Positions 33,521 through 42,827 of a DNA stretch of 64,000 nt are shown piece after piece; position 1 is the first letter of the stretch; each line of letters starts with the position of its first letter. The notes beneath the pieces are model-generated. The model was not told the DNA's origin. It searched no databases and worked only from the letters and a program-made list of their open reading frames with translations. The translations under genes and the position numbers were made by a program. This DNA is from Streptomyces sp. D2-8 (GTDB lineage Bacteria > Actinomycetota > Actinomycetes > Streptomycetales > Streptomycetaceae): assembly GCF_023184515.1 (NCBI RefSeq), contig NZ_JAAHBP010000015.1:124001-188000 (forward strand), given 5' to 3'.

Positions 33521-35053
33521 ATGACACCTATCTCCAGGACCGGTGCGGGACGCACGAGCATCGCGACCGTGATCTGTGGCGCGCTGGCCGCCGGCGGGCT
33601 CGCAGCCGCCGGTGTGACCGCGCTGGAACCTGAGGCGGCCTCCGCCTCCAGCCACCGCGAGGCCCCGCTGATCTCGGGGACCCCCCAGTACGACAACACG
33701 GACGTGTACGCGTTCGTCAGCCCGGACAAGCCGGACACGACGACCATCGTCGCGAACTGGATCCCCTTCGAGGAACCGGCCGGAGGGCCCAACTTCTTCA
33801 CGTTCGCCGAGGACGCCCAGTACGACCTGCGCATCGACAGCAACGGTGACGCGAAGGAAGACCTGCTCTTCCGGTACACGTTCAAGACTCATACGAAGAA
33901 CGACAAGACGTTCCTGTACAACACGGGCCCGGTCGAGAGCCTCGACGACCCCGACCTGAACATCACGCAGACGTACGACCTCGAACTGATCAAGCTGCGG
34001 AACCTGAAGGCCGTCTCGAAGACCAAGGTCGCCGACGACGTGCCGGTGGCGCCGTCGAACGTCGGCAAGGCGTCAATGCCGGACTACAACACCCTGCGCA
34101 AGCAGGCGGTCCACAAACTGGCCGGCGGCGCCCAGACGTTCGCCGGGCAGGCCGACGACCCGTTCTTCCTGGACCTGCGCGTCTTCGACCTGCTGTACGG
34201 CGGGAACCTCTCCGAGGTCGGCAACGACACCCTCAAGGGCTACAACGTCAACTCGATCGCCCTGCAGGTGCCCAACAGCTTCATCACCGAGTCGCACGAG
34301 CAGCCGATCGTCGGCATCTGGTCGACAACCCAGCGCAAGAACGCCAAGGGCTACTTCACGCAGGTCTCGCGCCTCGGCAACCCGCTGGTCAACGAGGTCG
34401 TCAACCCGATCAAGGACAAGGACAAGTTCAACGCGTCCACCCCGCGCGACGACGCCCAGTTCCTGGAGAACGTCACCAACCCGGAGCTGCCCAAGCTCAT
34501 CGAGGCGATCTACAAGATCCCGGCGCCGGCCGAGCCGCGCAACGACCTGGTCGACGTCTTCCTCAAGGGCGTCAAGGACCTCAACCAGCCGCCGCACGTG
34601 ACGCCGTCGGAGCAGCTGCGGCTCAACACGTCCATCAAGCCGGCCGCCAAGCCCAAGCGGCTGGGCGTCCTGGACGGTGACAACGCGGGCTTCCCGAACG
34701 GCCGTCGCCTCACCGACGACGTGATCGACGCCTCGCTCCAGGTCGTCGAGGGCGAACTGCTGGGCGCGAAGAACGACCTCGGTGACGCGGTCGACAAGAA
34801 CGACAAGAAGTTCGAGAAGGCCTTCCCGTACGTCGCTCTGCCGACGGAGGGTTCGCGCGGTCCGCTCGCCAAGGGCGTGGACGGCGGCAACGACGTCCGC
34901 AGCCAGCTGGGCGACGCGCTCCAGCCGGCCGGCGCGCAGGGCTCGGACGACATGCGCCTGATCGCCGCGTCCGCGGGGGCCGGGGCGGGCGGCATCGTCC
35001 TGATCGGCGCGGCCCTGATGTGGTGGCGCCGCATGCGGAACCGGGCCTACTAG
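33521..35053 (+). CDS. DUF4331 surface protein
   Basis: 510 residues. It has a signal sequence (IATVICGALAAGGLAAAGVTAL), a mature start ASASSHREAPLISGTPQYDNTDVYAFVSPD characteristic of DUF4331, and a C-terminal membrane anchor (LIAASAGAGAGGIVLIGAALMWWRRMRNRAY) ending in positive charge, so the domain should sit outside the membrane. DUF4331 has no known activity; its SSHREAPLI segment with His and Asp could bind a metal. GGAGG lies 9 nt before ATG 33521. First gene of a probable operon with the TPR and NicO genes, next to an ECF sigma/anti-sigma pair. Confidence 0.88.
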   Translation: MTPISRTGAGRTSIATVICGALAAGGLAAAGVTALEPEAASASSHREAPLISGTPQYDNTDVYAFVSPDKPDTTTIVANWIPFEEPAGGPNFFTFAEDAQYDLRIDSNGDAKEDLLFRYTFKTHTKNDKTFLYNTGPVESLDDPDLNITQTYDLELIKLRNLKAVSKTKVADDVPVAPSNVGKASMPDYNTLRKQAVHKLAGGAQTFAGQADDPFFLDLRVFDLLYGGNLSEVGNDTLKGYNVNSIALQVPNSFITESHEQPIVGIWSTTQRKNAKGYFTQVSRLGNPLVNEVVNPIKDKDKFNASTPRDDAQFLENVTNPELPKLIEAIYKIPAPAEPRNDLVDVFLKGVKDLNQPPHVTPSEQLRLNTSIKPAAKPKRLGVLDGDNAGFPNGRRLTDDVIDASLQVVEGELLGAKNDLGDAVDKNDKKFEKAFPYVALPTEGSRGPLAKGVDGGNDVRSQLGDALQPAGAQGSDDMRLIAASAGAGAGGIVLIGAALMWWRRMRNRAY

Positions 35054-35155
35054 ACCCGCTCCGCTCCCACCGACTGGCGCGGCCCGTTTCCCGTCCCCCA
35101 CGGCGCGGGCCGCGCCGCCGACTCCCGCACCAGCACATCCGATCGAGGAGAGGTC

Positions 35156-36664
35156 ATGCCTCCGCGTACCACCGACAGCACACCGGCCAGGCGCGACGAC
35201 GACCGAGCGCCGTCGGCGGACCCGGAGCACCCGGAGCCCGGCACCGCCGGGGAGCGGGACGGTGGTGCGGCTGAGTCCGGCGCCGGTCGGCGGGTCGCCG
35301 CCATGCGGCGGGCCGCCGATGGGGGCCGTCGGTGGCGGGCCCTGCATCTGGCCGGTTGTGCCGTGCTGCTGGCGGTCGCGGTGACCGGTGGGGCCATCGC
35401 GGTCGGGGGCGTGCAGGACCGCGGGGCCGGTGTCGATGCCGTGTCGGCGTCCGGGGCGTTGTCGCCCGGCGATCTCGCCCGGGGGGATCTCGACGCGGGG
35501 ATCGCGTCCCTGCAGCAGCATCTCCGGGCCCAGCCGAGGGACTTCGGCAGTTGGACCACCCTCGGGGTCGCCTACGTCGAGCAGGCCCGTACGAAGGGCG
35601 ACCCCTCCCGGTATCCGCAGGCCGAGCGCGCCCTGAAACGGTCTCTCGCGCTGGAGCCCGGCAACGACCAGGCCCTGGCCGGGCAGGCCGCCCTCGCCGC
35701 CGCCCGGCACGACTTCCCCGGCGCCCTGGCCCACGCCGACCGGGCCCTGAAGCAGAACCCCTACAACGAGCGCGCCCTGTGCACCCGTATCGACGCCCTG
35801 GTCGAACTCGGCCGGTACGACGAGGCCGCCGAGGCCGCCGAGACCGCCGACGACAGGCGCCCCGGCGTGCCCGTCTTCACTCGGTACGCGTACGTGCACG
35901 AGCTGCGCGGCGACGTCCGCACGGCGCGTGAGGTGCTGGAGCGCGCCCTCAGCTCGGCCGCCGCGCCCGCCGACGTCGCGTACGTCGCCACCGCCCTCGG
36001 CCAGCTCGCCTGGAACCAGGGTGAGTACAAGACGGCGCTCGGCCACTACGCCCGTGCCCTCGCCGCCGACGACGAGTACCTGCCCGCCTTGGAGGGCCGC
36101 GCCCGCGCCCAGGCCGCGAGCGGTGACCGGGCGGCCGCCCTGAAGGGGCTGGAGCAGGTCGTCGCCCGGTTCCCGCTGCCCGGCCCGCTCGTCGCCCTCG
36201 GCGAGCTGTACGAGGACCGCGACGCCGACGGCGACCGGGCGAAGGCCGGCGACCAGTACGCCCTCGTCGACGCCTGGACGGCCCTCGCCCGCGCCGGCGG
36301 TGTCAACGCCGACCTCGACTCGGCCATGGCCGCCGCAGACCACGGCGACAAGAAGGAGGCCCTGCGCGCCGCCCGCGCCGAGTGGGACCGCCGCCACAGC
36401 GTCCACACCGCCGACGCCCTCGCCTGGGCCCTGCACGTCAACGGCCGTGACGAGGAAGCCCTGCCGTACGCCCGCCGGGCGACCGCCACCGGCTATGACA
36501 ACGCCGTCTTCCTCTTCCACCGCGGTGTCATCGAGCGCGCCACCGGCGACGATCGCGGGGCCCGCGCGCATCTGAAGGCCGCGCTGGACCTGAACCCCGG
36601 CTTCTCGCCCCTCGGCGCGCGCGAGGCCCGTACCGCACTCGAGGACCTGGAGGGGAACCGGTGA
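35156..36664 (+). CDS. membrane-anchored TPR protein
   Basis: 502 residues. A hydrophilic 60-residue cytoplasmic N-terminus precedes one membrane helix (ALHLAGCAVLLAVAVTGGAIAV, about 62-84). The rest is built from tetratricopeptide repeats, for example YPQAERALKRSLALEPGNDQAL, FPGALAHADRALKQNPYNERAL, YKTALGHYARALAADDEYLPAL and ARAHLKAALDLNPGF, and should lie outside the membrane as a protein-binding solenoid. GGAGAGG lies before ATG 35156. It follows the DUF4331 gene by 102 nt and its stop overlaps the NicO start as GTGA, so it is probably a scaffold for both neighbours. Confidence 0.88.
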   Translation: MPPRTTDSTPARRDDDRAPSADPEHPEPGTAGERDGGAAESGAGRRVAAMRRAADGGRRWRALHLAGCAVLLAVAVTGGAIAVGGVQDRGAGVDAVSASGALSPGDLARGDLDAGIASLQQHLRAQPRDFGSWTTLGVAYVEQARTKGDPSRYPQAERALKRSLALEPGNDQALAGQAALAAARHDFPGALAHADRALKQNPYNERALCTRIDALVELGRYDEAAEAAETADDRRPGVPVFTRYAYVHELRGDVRTAREVLERALSSAAAPADVAYVATALGQLAWNQGEYKTALGHYARALAADDEYLPALEGRARAQAASGDRAAALKGLEQVVARFPLPGPLVALGELYEDRDADGDRAKAGDQYALVDAWTALARAGGVNADLDSAMAAADHGDKKEALRAARAEWDRRHSVHTADALAWALHVNGRDEEALPYARRATATGYDNAVFLFHRGVIERATGDDRGARAHLKAALDLNPGFSPLGAREARTALEDLEGNR

Positions 36665-38247
36665 CCCTGCGCCGGCTGTTCGCGTCCGGCGCCGCCGTCC
36701 TCACGGCCGCCTGCGCGCTCACCCTGCTGCCCGCCGCCACGGCGAGCGCCCACCCGCTGGGCAACTTCACCGTCAACCGCTACGACGGCCTGGTCGCCGC
36801 CCCCGGCGAACTGCGGGTCCACCACGTCGAGGACCTCGCCGAGATCCCGGCGACCCAGGCGGGGCCGGACATCGAGCGGCTGGGCATCGCCATGTGGGCC
36901 CGCGAGCGGTGCGCCACGGCCGCCGAGGACAGCCACGCGACCGTCGGCGGACGCCGGGTCACCCTCACCGCCGAGCGCAGCCACGCGCGCGTGCGGCCCG
37001 GGCAGGCGGGGCTCGACACCCTCCGTGTGGAGTGCGAGCTGACCGCTCCTCTGCCGTCGGGCGAGAAGACCCTGGCCCTCGGCTTCCGCGGTGCGGGCGC
37101 CTCCAGCGGCCCGGGCTGGCGGGAGATCACGGCGCGCGGCGACCGTATGACCCTCGCCGCGTCGGATGTGCCGGAGAAGTCGATATCGGCCGAACTGACC
37201 AGCTACCCCGAGGAGTTGCTGTCCTCCCCGGCCGACACCGCGTCGGCCGCCCTGCGGGTGCGCCCCGGCGGCGCCGCCCTGGACGGGGAGGATGCGGACG
37301 CCCCCGCGGCCTCCGTGCTCCCGCGCGGCGCGGACCGCTGGACACGGGCCCTGGACGACCTGGTGGCCCGGCAGGACCTCACCGCCGGCTTCGCCGCGCT
37401 GGCCCTCCTCATCGCCGTCGTCCTGGGTGCGATGCACGCGCTCGCCCCGGGCCACGGCAAGACCATCATGGCCGCGACGGCGGCGGCCCGGGGCGGCCAG
37501 GCCCGGATGAAGGACGTCCTGCCCATGGCCGCCTCGGTGACCGTCACGCACACCCTGGGCGTGGTCGCCCTGGGCCTGCTGGTCACGGCCGGCTCTGCGG
37601 CGGCGCCCTCGGTGATCGCCTGGCTCGGCGTCGCCAGCGGCCTCCTGGTGGCCCTGGTGGGCGCGAGCCTGGTCCGACGCGCCCTGCGCAACCGCGCGCA
37701 CAGCCAGCCGCACGGCCATCATCACGACCACGGAAGCCACACTCACACCCACGACAGCCACACCCACGACCACCACGACCACACCCACGACCACGACCAC
37801 GACCACCCGCACGGCCACACCCACGACCACGACCACCCCCACTCCCACCCCCACACGATCGAGCACACCCACGGCGGATTCACCCACAGCCATGCCGTCG
37901 CCCCCACCCTGCGCGGCACGATCCTCATGGGCTTCGCGGGCGGGCTCGTGCCCAGCCCGTCCGCCGTGGTGGTGCTGGTCGGCGCCGCGGCCCTCGGGCA
38001 GGCCTGGTTCGGTCTGCTGCTCGTCGTCGCCTACGGCGTCGGCCTGGCGCTCACCCTCACCGCCGCCGGGTACGCCGTCGTCAAGGCGGGCAGCGGCATG
38101 ACCCGGCTGCTGGACCGGCGCCCCCGATGGACGGCGGGCCCGATGGCGGCCCTGGTGCGCCGGACCGCCCCGCTCGGTTCGGCCTTCGCCGTGGTGGTTC
38201 TCGGGGCCGGACTGGTGTTCAAGGGGGCGGCATCCGCACTCGGCTGA
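36661..38247 (+). CDS. NicO-family nickel/cobalt transporter with His-rich loop
   Basis: 528 residues. A signal peptide (LTACALTLLPAATASA) is followed by an extracytoplasmic domain of about 200 residues (HPLGNFTVNRYDGL onward), then about six membrane helices of the NicO/RcnA type. The metal-transport motif is GAMHALAPGHGKTIM near residue 260. A loop at about residues 353-413 contains some 29 His, mostly as HTH and HDH units, and probably collects Ni2+, Co2+ or Zn2+. GTG 36661 overlaps the TPR stop codon. Direction of transport is uncertain, since NicO proteins include both importers and RcnA-like exporters. The attached extracytoplasmic domain is typical of actinobacterial members. Confidence 0.9.
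   Translation: MTLRRLFASGAAVLTAACALTLLPAATASAHPLGNFTVNRYDGLVAAPGELRVHHVEDLAEIPATQAGPDIERLGIAMWARERCATAAEDSHATVGGRRVTLTAERSHARVRPGQAGLDTLRVECELTAPLPSGEKTLALGFRGAGASSGPGWREITARGDRMTLAASDVPEKSISAELTSYPEELLSSPADTASAALRVRPGGAALDGEDADAPAASVLPRGADRWTRALDDLVARQDLTAGFAALALLIAVVLGAMHALAPGHGKTIMAATAAARGGQARMKDVLPMAASVTVTHTLGVVALGLLVTAGSAAAPSVIAWLGVASGLLVALVGASLVRRALRNRAHSQPHGHHHDHGSHTHTHDSHTHDHHDHTHDHDHDHPHGHTHDHDHPHSHPHTIEHTHGGFTHSHAVAPTLRGTILMGFAGGLVPSPSAVVVLVGAAALGQAWFGLLLVVAYGVGLALTLTAAGYAVVKAGSGMTRLLDRRPRWTAGPMAALVRRTAPLGSAFAVVVLGAGLVFKGAASALG
37717..37899 (+). repeat. His/Asp codon repeat in the NicO gene
   Basis: CAC, GAC and ACC codons alternate for about 180 bp, giving the His-rich loop. The array is internally repetitive (CACGACCAC-type words) and so liable to length change by slippage. 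Confidence 0.75.
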
Positions 38248-38361
38248 GTTACGTTCGACAGGCATCGGACGTCAGGAGAAAAGCGGACGTCGTGAGGAAA
38301 ACCGACCTCATGGGGAAAACACTTCCCATGGAGATTTCGCCCGGCTGCGAATGGGGGCGCC

Positions 38362-39993
38362 GTGTTCGAAGAACCGGGCCATGAGCGTGTGATCGCGGGC
38401 CGCTACCGGCTCCTGGCGCCGCTCGGCGAGGGCGGCATGGGGACGGTGTGGCGCGCCCGCGACGAGGTGCTGCACCGCGAGGTCGCCGTCAAGGAGGTGC
38501 GCGCCCCCGCCGGACTGGCGGGCGACGACGTGCAGCGGATGTACGCGCGGCTGGAGCGGGAGGCGTGGGCGGCGGCCCGGGTCGCCAACCGCAACGTGGT
38601 GACGGTGTACGACGTGGCGACGGATGAGGGCCGGCCCTGGATCGTCATGGAACTGGTCCGCGGCCTCTCCCTGGCGGAGGTCCTGGACGCCGAGGGCCCG
38701 ATGACACCGCAGCGTGCCGCGCACATCGGCGCCGAGGTGCTGGCCGCGCTGCGGTCCGCGCACGAGGCCGGGGTACTGCACCGGGACGTGAAGCCGGCCA
38801 ACGTGCTGATCTCGAACGACGGCCGGATCGTGCTCACCGACTTCGGCATCGCCATGGTCGAGGGCAGCTCCGCGCTGACCATGACGGGGGAGGTCATCGG
38901 CTCGCCCGAGTTCCTCGCCCCGGAGCGGGCGCTCGGCCGTACGCCGGGCCCGGAGTCGGACCTGTGGTCGCTCGGGGTGCTGCTCTACGCGGCGGTCGAG
39001 GGCCACTCCCCCTTCCGTCACGACACCCCGCTGAGCACGCTGCGGGCGATCGTCGACGAGGAGCTGCCGCCGCCGTACCGGGCCGGTCCGCTCGCCCCGG
39101 TGATCGAGGGGCTGCTGCGCAAGGATCCCGAGCAGCGGCTGCCGCCCGAGCGGGCCGAGGAGGAGCTGCGGGTCGTCGCCGCGGGCGGTTCGCCGCGCAC
39201 GGGCACCACGCGGGCGGTTCCGTTCCCTCCGACGGTCGCGGGCCACCCCGCACCCGCTCCCACGCCCCCGATGCCGTTCCCGGGCCGGTCTGCGGCGTCC
39301 GGTCCGACCGCGGCCACGACGGCCACGGGCCGGGGCGGGGACCGAAGGGCCGGGCGGGTGCTGGTCGTGGGCGTGATCGCGCTGGCGCTCGCGGTGGGCG
39401 GCCTGACGTACGCGCTGCTGAACAACGGGGACGGCTCCGGCGACAACGACCAGGGGGCCGGGGACAGCACGCCCACCGCGACCAAGAGCCCGCCGCGGAA
39501 CACCGGGACCGAGAAGTCCAGCCCGTCGCCGTCCCCGAGCAGGACGAAGGAGAGCAGTCCGCCGCCGCAGTCGGTGCGGGTCGCCCTGGAGGGCCGGCGC
39601 ACGGACTACTCGGGCACCTGTCCGCCGCCGAACGCCCAGGCACCCGAGTTCACGGCGACGCTCACGGTGGGGCGGCTGCCGGCCGAGGTGAGCTACCGCT
39701 GGGTGACCGAGGACGGCCAAGTGCTCGACGGGGGCTGGAAGACGCTGTCGTTCCCCGACGGCGGTGGCCGTGCGAAGCAGGACACGGTGCGGGTGACGAC
39801 CGAGGCGGAGAGCGGGACGTTCGAGAACGAGATCAGCGTCGAGGTGCGGGAGCCGGTGCGGGCGACGTCCGAGTCGGTGCCGTTCTCGGTGACGTGCGAG
39901 ACGGAGACCCCGACGGACGGGGCCTCCCCTTCTCCTTCCGGCACGGACCCGGACCCGGACTCGGGCCCGGACTCGGACTCGGACTCCGGCTGA
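38362..39993 (+). CDS. transmembrane Ser/Thr protein kinase
   Basis: 543 residues. A Hanks-type kinase domain occupies about residues 10-275: Gly loop GEGGMGTVW, catalytic Lys in VAVKEV, HRDVKPANVL catalytic loop, LTDFGIAM with the DFG, and GSPEFLAPERA. One membrane helix (VLVVGVIALALAVGGLTYALL, about 333-353) leads to a Pro/Ser/Thr-rich stalk and an extracellular beta-rich domain (VRVALEGRRTDYSGTCPPPN ... VSYRWVTEDGQVLDGGWKT), with an acidic Asp-Pro-Ser tail. No PASTA repeats. GTG 38362 follows a G-run. Its gene is not tightly coupled to the metal transporter upstream (114 nt). The ligand of the sensor domain is unknown. Confidence 0.92.
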   Translation: MFEEPGHERVIAGRYRLLAPLGEGGMGTVWRARDEVLHREVAVKEVRAPAGLAGDDVQRMYARLEREAWAAARVANRNVVTVYDVATDEGRPWIVMELVRGLSLAEVLDAEGPMTPQRAAHIGAEVLAALRSAHEAGVLHRDVKPANVLISNDGRIVLTDFGIAMVEGSSALTMTGEVIGSPEFLAPERALGRTPGPESDLWSLGVLLYAAVEGHSPFRHDTPLSTLRAIVDEELPPPYRAGPLAPVIEGLLRKDPEQRLPPERAEEELRVVAAGGSPRTGTTRAVPFPPTVAGHPAPAPTPPMPFPGRSAASGPTAATTATGRGGDRRAGRVLVVGVIALALAVGGLTYALLNNGDGSGDNDQGAGDSTPTATKSPPRNTGTEKSSPSPSPSRTKESSPPPQSVRVALEGRRTDYSGTCPPPNAQAPEFTATLTVGRLPAEVSYRWVTEDGQVLDGGWKTLSFPDGGGRAKQDTVRVTTEAESGTFENEISVEVREPVRATSESVPFSVTCETETPTDGASPSPSGTDPDPDSGPDSDSDSG

Positions 39994-39997
39994 GCGG

Positions 39998-40804
39998 TCA
40001 GTCGTTGGCGTTGAGCACGGGCAGATAGCCGCCCGACTGGCCGGGTGCCTTCGGGTGGTACGACTCGCCGATGTTGAGCCAGCTGACGCTGTGCAGCCAG
40101 GAGTCGCCGGAGCAGATCTCGTGGCCGGTGAAGGTGGTGCGTACGTCGCCGAAGGCGTAGCCGTGGTTCGCGGCGCGCTTGGCGAGGGCGGTGTTGAGGT
40201 GGTCGGAGGCGTCGTTGATGGCCTTGCGCTTGGTCTCGGACAGACCGAGGCAGGTGGCGCCGAGCTTGTAGAAGCGGGGGTAGCCGAGGACGACGACCCG
40301 GGCGGTGGGGGCCTTGGAGCGGATGGCCGAGTACACGCTGTCGAGCTTGCCGGGCAGCGTGGAGTCGACGTACGCCCGGGCGGTGTTGATGCGGGAGACG
40401 CAGGCGCTGTCGGACTGGGTCACACAGGTCGTCATGACGTCGGCGAATCCGGCGTCGTTGCCGCCGACGCTGATCGAGACGAGGGCGGTGGAGGCGCCGA
40501 GCGGGGCGAGCTGGTTTGCCAGAACATCACCCGTTCGGGCGCCCGAGCAGGCCGTGAAGTCGAAGGTCGAGGGTGAGTGGGCGGCTGCCCAGAGGTAGGG
40601 GTAGGCCTTGGTGCTGCGCTTGCAGTCGCCGCTGGAGCTGATGTAGCTGCCGGCTCCGACTCCGGAGGAGTAGGAGTCACCGAGCGCCACATAGCCGCCA
40701 GTTGCGGCGAGTGAGGACGCCTGCGCCGTCGCTGCCCCGGTGAGGGCGGTGCCGACGGCGAGGAGGAGCGAGCTCACGAGGACGACAAATCGGGAACGTC
40801 TCAT
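39998..40804 (-). CDS. secreted SGNH/GDSL lipase
   Basis: 268 residues. Signal peptide RFVVLVSSLLLAVGTALTGAATAQA, then block I GYVALGDSYSSGVGAG with the nucleophilic Ser in GDS, block III VSISVGGNDAGF and block V with the Ser/His pair near NIGESYHPKAPGQSGG. Disulfide Cys pairs are present. It matches the Streptomyces GDSL lipases characterised as SCO1725 and the S. rimosus lipase, which hydrolyse lipids, esters and phospholipids outside the cell. GGGAGG lies 5 nt before ATG 40804; the ATG 30 nt upstream precedes this site and is rejected. Convergent with the kinase gene, separated by 4 nt. Confidence 0.93.
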   Translation of the reverse strand: MRRSRFVVLVSSLLLAVGTALTGAATAQASSLAATGGYVALGDSYSSGVGAGSYISSSGDCKRSTKAYPYLWAAAHSPSTFDFTACSGARTGDVLANQLAPLGASTALVSISVGGNDAGFADVMTTCVTQSDSACVSRINTARAYVDSTLPGKLDSVYSAIRSKAPTARVVVLGYPRFYKLGATCLGLSETKRKAINDASDHLNTALAKRAANHGYAFGDVRTTFTGHEICSGDSWLHSVSWLNIGESYHPKAPGQSGGYLPVLNAND

Positions 40805-41142
40805 GGAACCTCCCTTTAGCAGGATCTCTGCCATAACCGTCGTAGCAGCTACGCGTGTTGACAGGAAGTGTCCATGCCAAGTCTTTTCGGCCTTCCGTGA
40901 ATGCCCATGGCTTGTTCACAGCGGGTCGTGTTACACGCCCACCTCCTGTTGTTGCGCGTGCATGACAAATTTGTTGACAGACGCTCAGCTCTCTTGTTCT
41001 ACGCCGGTAGTTGGCCGACGCTTTACTCCGGCCGGGAGCGGAACACGACACTCCCCGGCCCGTGTGCGCGAGCACGCGCACATCCCCCACAGGACGCGCG
41101 CCCCACCCAGGCGTGCGCCGCCTAGAGGAGGAATCCCTCGTC
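40805..41142. promoter_or_regulatory. divergent promoter region, GDSL lipase / subtilase
   Basis: 338 bp without a gene and more A+T-rich than its surroundings. It holds a 13-bp palindrome CGTAGC-A-GCTACG (40841-40853) 37 bp upstream of the lipase ATG and TTGACA words on the + strand at 40857 and 40973. The latter precedes the subtilase gene, but no good -10 lies at the right spacing. Confidence 0.45.
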
Positions 41143-42348
41143 ATGGCACAACTGCGCAGCAAGAGACTCGGGTTCGCCGCACTCACCTCGCTGGCCACCG
41201 CAGCCCTCGTGGGCGGGCTCACCGCCCTTCCCGCCCAGGCCGCACCCGCCGAGGGCCGGGTGCTCGCCGCGGACTCCCCGACCGCGATCAAGGACAGCTA
41301 CCTCGTCACGCTCAAGAAGAGCGCGGGCCTGAAGGCGTCCTCGGCCGCGGGCAAGGGGCTGGTGAAGGAGTACGGCGGCTCGGTCGAGAAGACGTTCGGC
41401 AAGGCGCTGAACGGCTACTCGGCCACCCTCTCCGCGACCGAGGCCCGGCAGCTCGCCGCCGACCCGGCGGTGGCCTCCGTCGAGCAGAACCAGCGCGTCA
41501 CGCTGGCCGCCACCCAGACCAGCGCCCCCTGGGGCCTGGACCGCATCGACCAGGCCTCCCTCCCGCTGTCCGGCACCTACACCTACCCGGACAGCGCGGG
41601 CGGCGGGGTGACGGTCTATGTGATCGACACCGGTGTGCGCATCACCCACCAGCAGATCAGCGGCCGCGCCTCGTACGGCTACGACGCCGTCGACGGCGAC
41701 ACCACCGCCTCCGACGGCAACGGCCACGGCACCCATGTGGCCACCACGATCGCGGGCTCGACCTACGGCGTCGCCAAGAAGGCGAAGATCGTGGGCGTGC
41801 GGGTGCTGAACAACAGCGGCTCCGGCACCACGGCCGGTGTGATCGCGGGCATCGACTGGGTGACGCAGAACCACTCCGGCCCCTCGGTCGCCAACATGTC
41901 GCTCGGCGGCGGCGCCTCCGCGACCCTGGACGCGGCGGTCCGCAACTCCATAGCCAGCGGCGTCACCTACGCCGTCGCCGCGGGCAACAGCAGCACCACC
42001 GCCTCCTCGTCCTCGCCGGCCCGGGTCGCCGAGGCGATCACGGTCGGGGCCACCACCCGCACGGACGCCAAGGCGAGCTACTCCAACTACGGCTCCGTGC
42101 TGGACATCTTCGCGCCCGGGTCCTCCATCACGGCCGGCTGGCACACCGGCGACACCGCGACCAACACCATCTCCGGCACCTCGATGGCGACCCCGCACGT
42201 CGCGGGCGCGGCGGCGGTCTACCTGGCGGGCCACACCTCGTCCACCCCGGCCCAGGTCGCCACGGCCCTGGTGAACGGCGCCGTCACCGGCAAGGTCACC
42301 AGCGCGGGTTCGGGCTCGCCGAACCGGCTGCTGCAGATCGTGCAGTGA
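41143..42348 (+). CDS. secreted subtilisin-like serine protease (S8)
   Basis: 401 residues. Signal peptide ending near ALPAQAA, an I9 inhibitor propeptide (YLVTLKKSAG ... VASVEQNQ, roughly residues 50-125), then the catalytic domain. The triad is Asp162 in VIDTGV, His198 in GHGTHVA and Ser347 in SGTSMATPHVAG, with the oxyanion Asn in AAGNSS. It resembles proteinase-K-type subtilases of Streptomyces and ends with the catalytic domain; no extra binding domain follows. GGAGGA lies about 11 nt before ATG 41143. The transcript ends at a strong hairpin. It probably serves in nutrient release or mycelial turnover. Confidence 0.95.
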   Translation: MAQLRSKRLGFAALTSLATAALVGGLTALPAQAAPAEGRVLAADSPTAIKDSYLVTLKKSAGLKASSAAGKGLVKEYGGSVEKTFGKALNGYSATLSATEARQLAADPAVASVEQNQRVTLAATQTSAPWGLDRIDQASLPLSGTYTYPDSAGGGVTVYVIDTGVRITHQQISGRASYGYDAVDGDTTASDGNGHGTHVATTIAGSTYGVAKKAKIVGVRVLNNSGSGTTAGVIAGIDWVTQNHSGPSVANMSLGGGASATLDAAVRNSIASGVTYAVAAGNSSTTASSSSPARVAEAITVGATTRTDAKASYSNYGSVLDIFAPGSSITAGWHTGDTATNTISGTSMATPHVAGAAAVYLAGHTSSTPAQVATALVNGAVTGKVTSAGSGSPNRLLQIVQ

Positions 42349-42372
42349 CCGGCATCCCCACCGGCACCTGAA

Positions 42373-42415
42373 CATGCGTTCCCCGGAGGCCCTGATCGCC
42401 TCCGGGGAACGCATG
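42373..42415 (+). terminator. subtilase terminator
   Basis: A perfect 18-bp stem (CATGCGTTCCCCGGAGGC and its reverse complement) with a 7-nt loop, 25 nt past the stop codon. Confidence 0.88.
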
Positions 42416-42827
42416 CTTATGTGACGGGAACTCGCAACTTGGGTCCCACAAGGCGCCTGTCGCAACGTACAAACCAACAAAAACGTGAGAGGCCGTTCCA
42501 GGTCTTGCCATACGGGTTCAATCGTCAATACCGTCATACATCTCACCCGCATCGGTCCGTCAGTACGCGGCTCTAGGGGAGGGCTCAAGGACCGCGACGA
42601 ACCGGCGCGGGGCGCGGTAGGGGGGTGCCGTGCTCGGTGACCGCACCGGTCTCCGGGCCGTGCCGCGCGGTCGGCTGCCGTTTTTCGCTGCCGACCAGCT
42701 TTGCCAGCTCACCCGGCGTGCCCGAAGCTCCATCTCGGCGTGCCACGGGTGAGAACCCCCCTTTCGAACCGGACTGGATCCGGACTGCCCTGGGGGGGCG
42801 GTCCACCGGACGAGAGGGACCAGACTC
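42416..42827 (+). promoter_or_regulatory. long 5' region of the glycosyltransferase operon
   Basis: 412 bp without a supported gene. A candidate promoter is TTGCCA (42506-42511), 18-bp spacer, TACCGT (42530-42535), preceded by the A-rich stretch around 42470-42485. This would give a leader of about 285 nt. Short open frames in it lack ribosome-binding sites and recognisable products. Confidence 0.4.

Noticed and set aside
40857..40990. Two TTGACA words as complete promoters for the subtilase
   Set aside because: No convincing -10 lies 16-19 bp downstream of either, so only the region and not a promoter is annotated.
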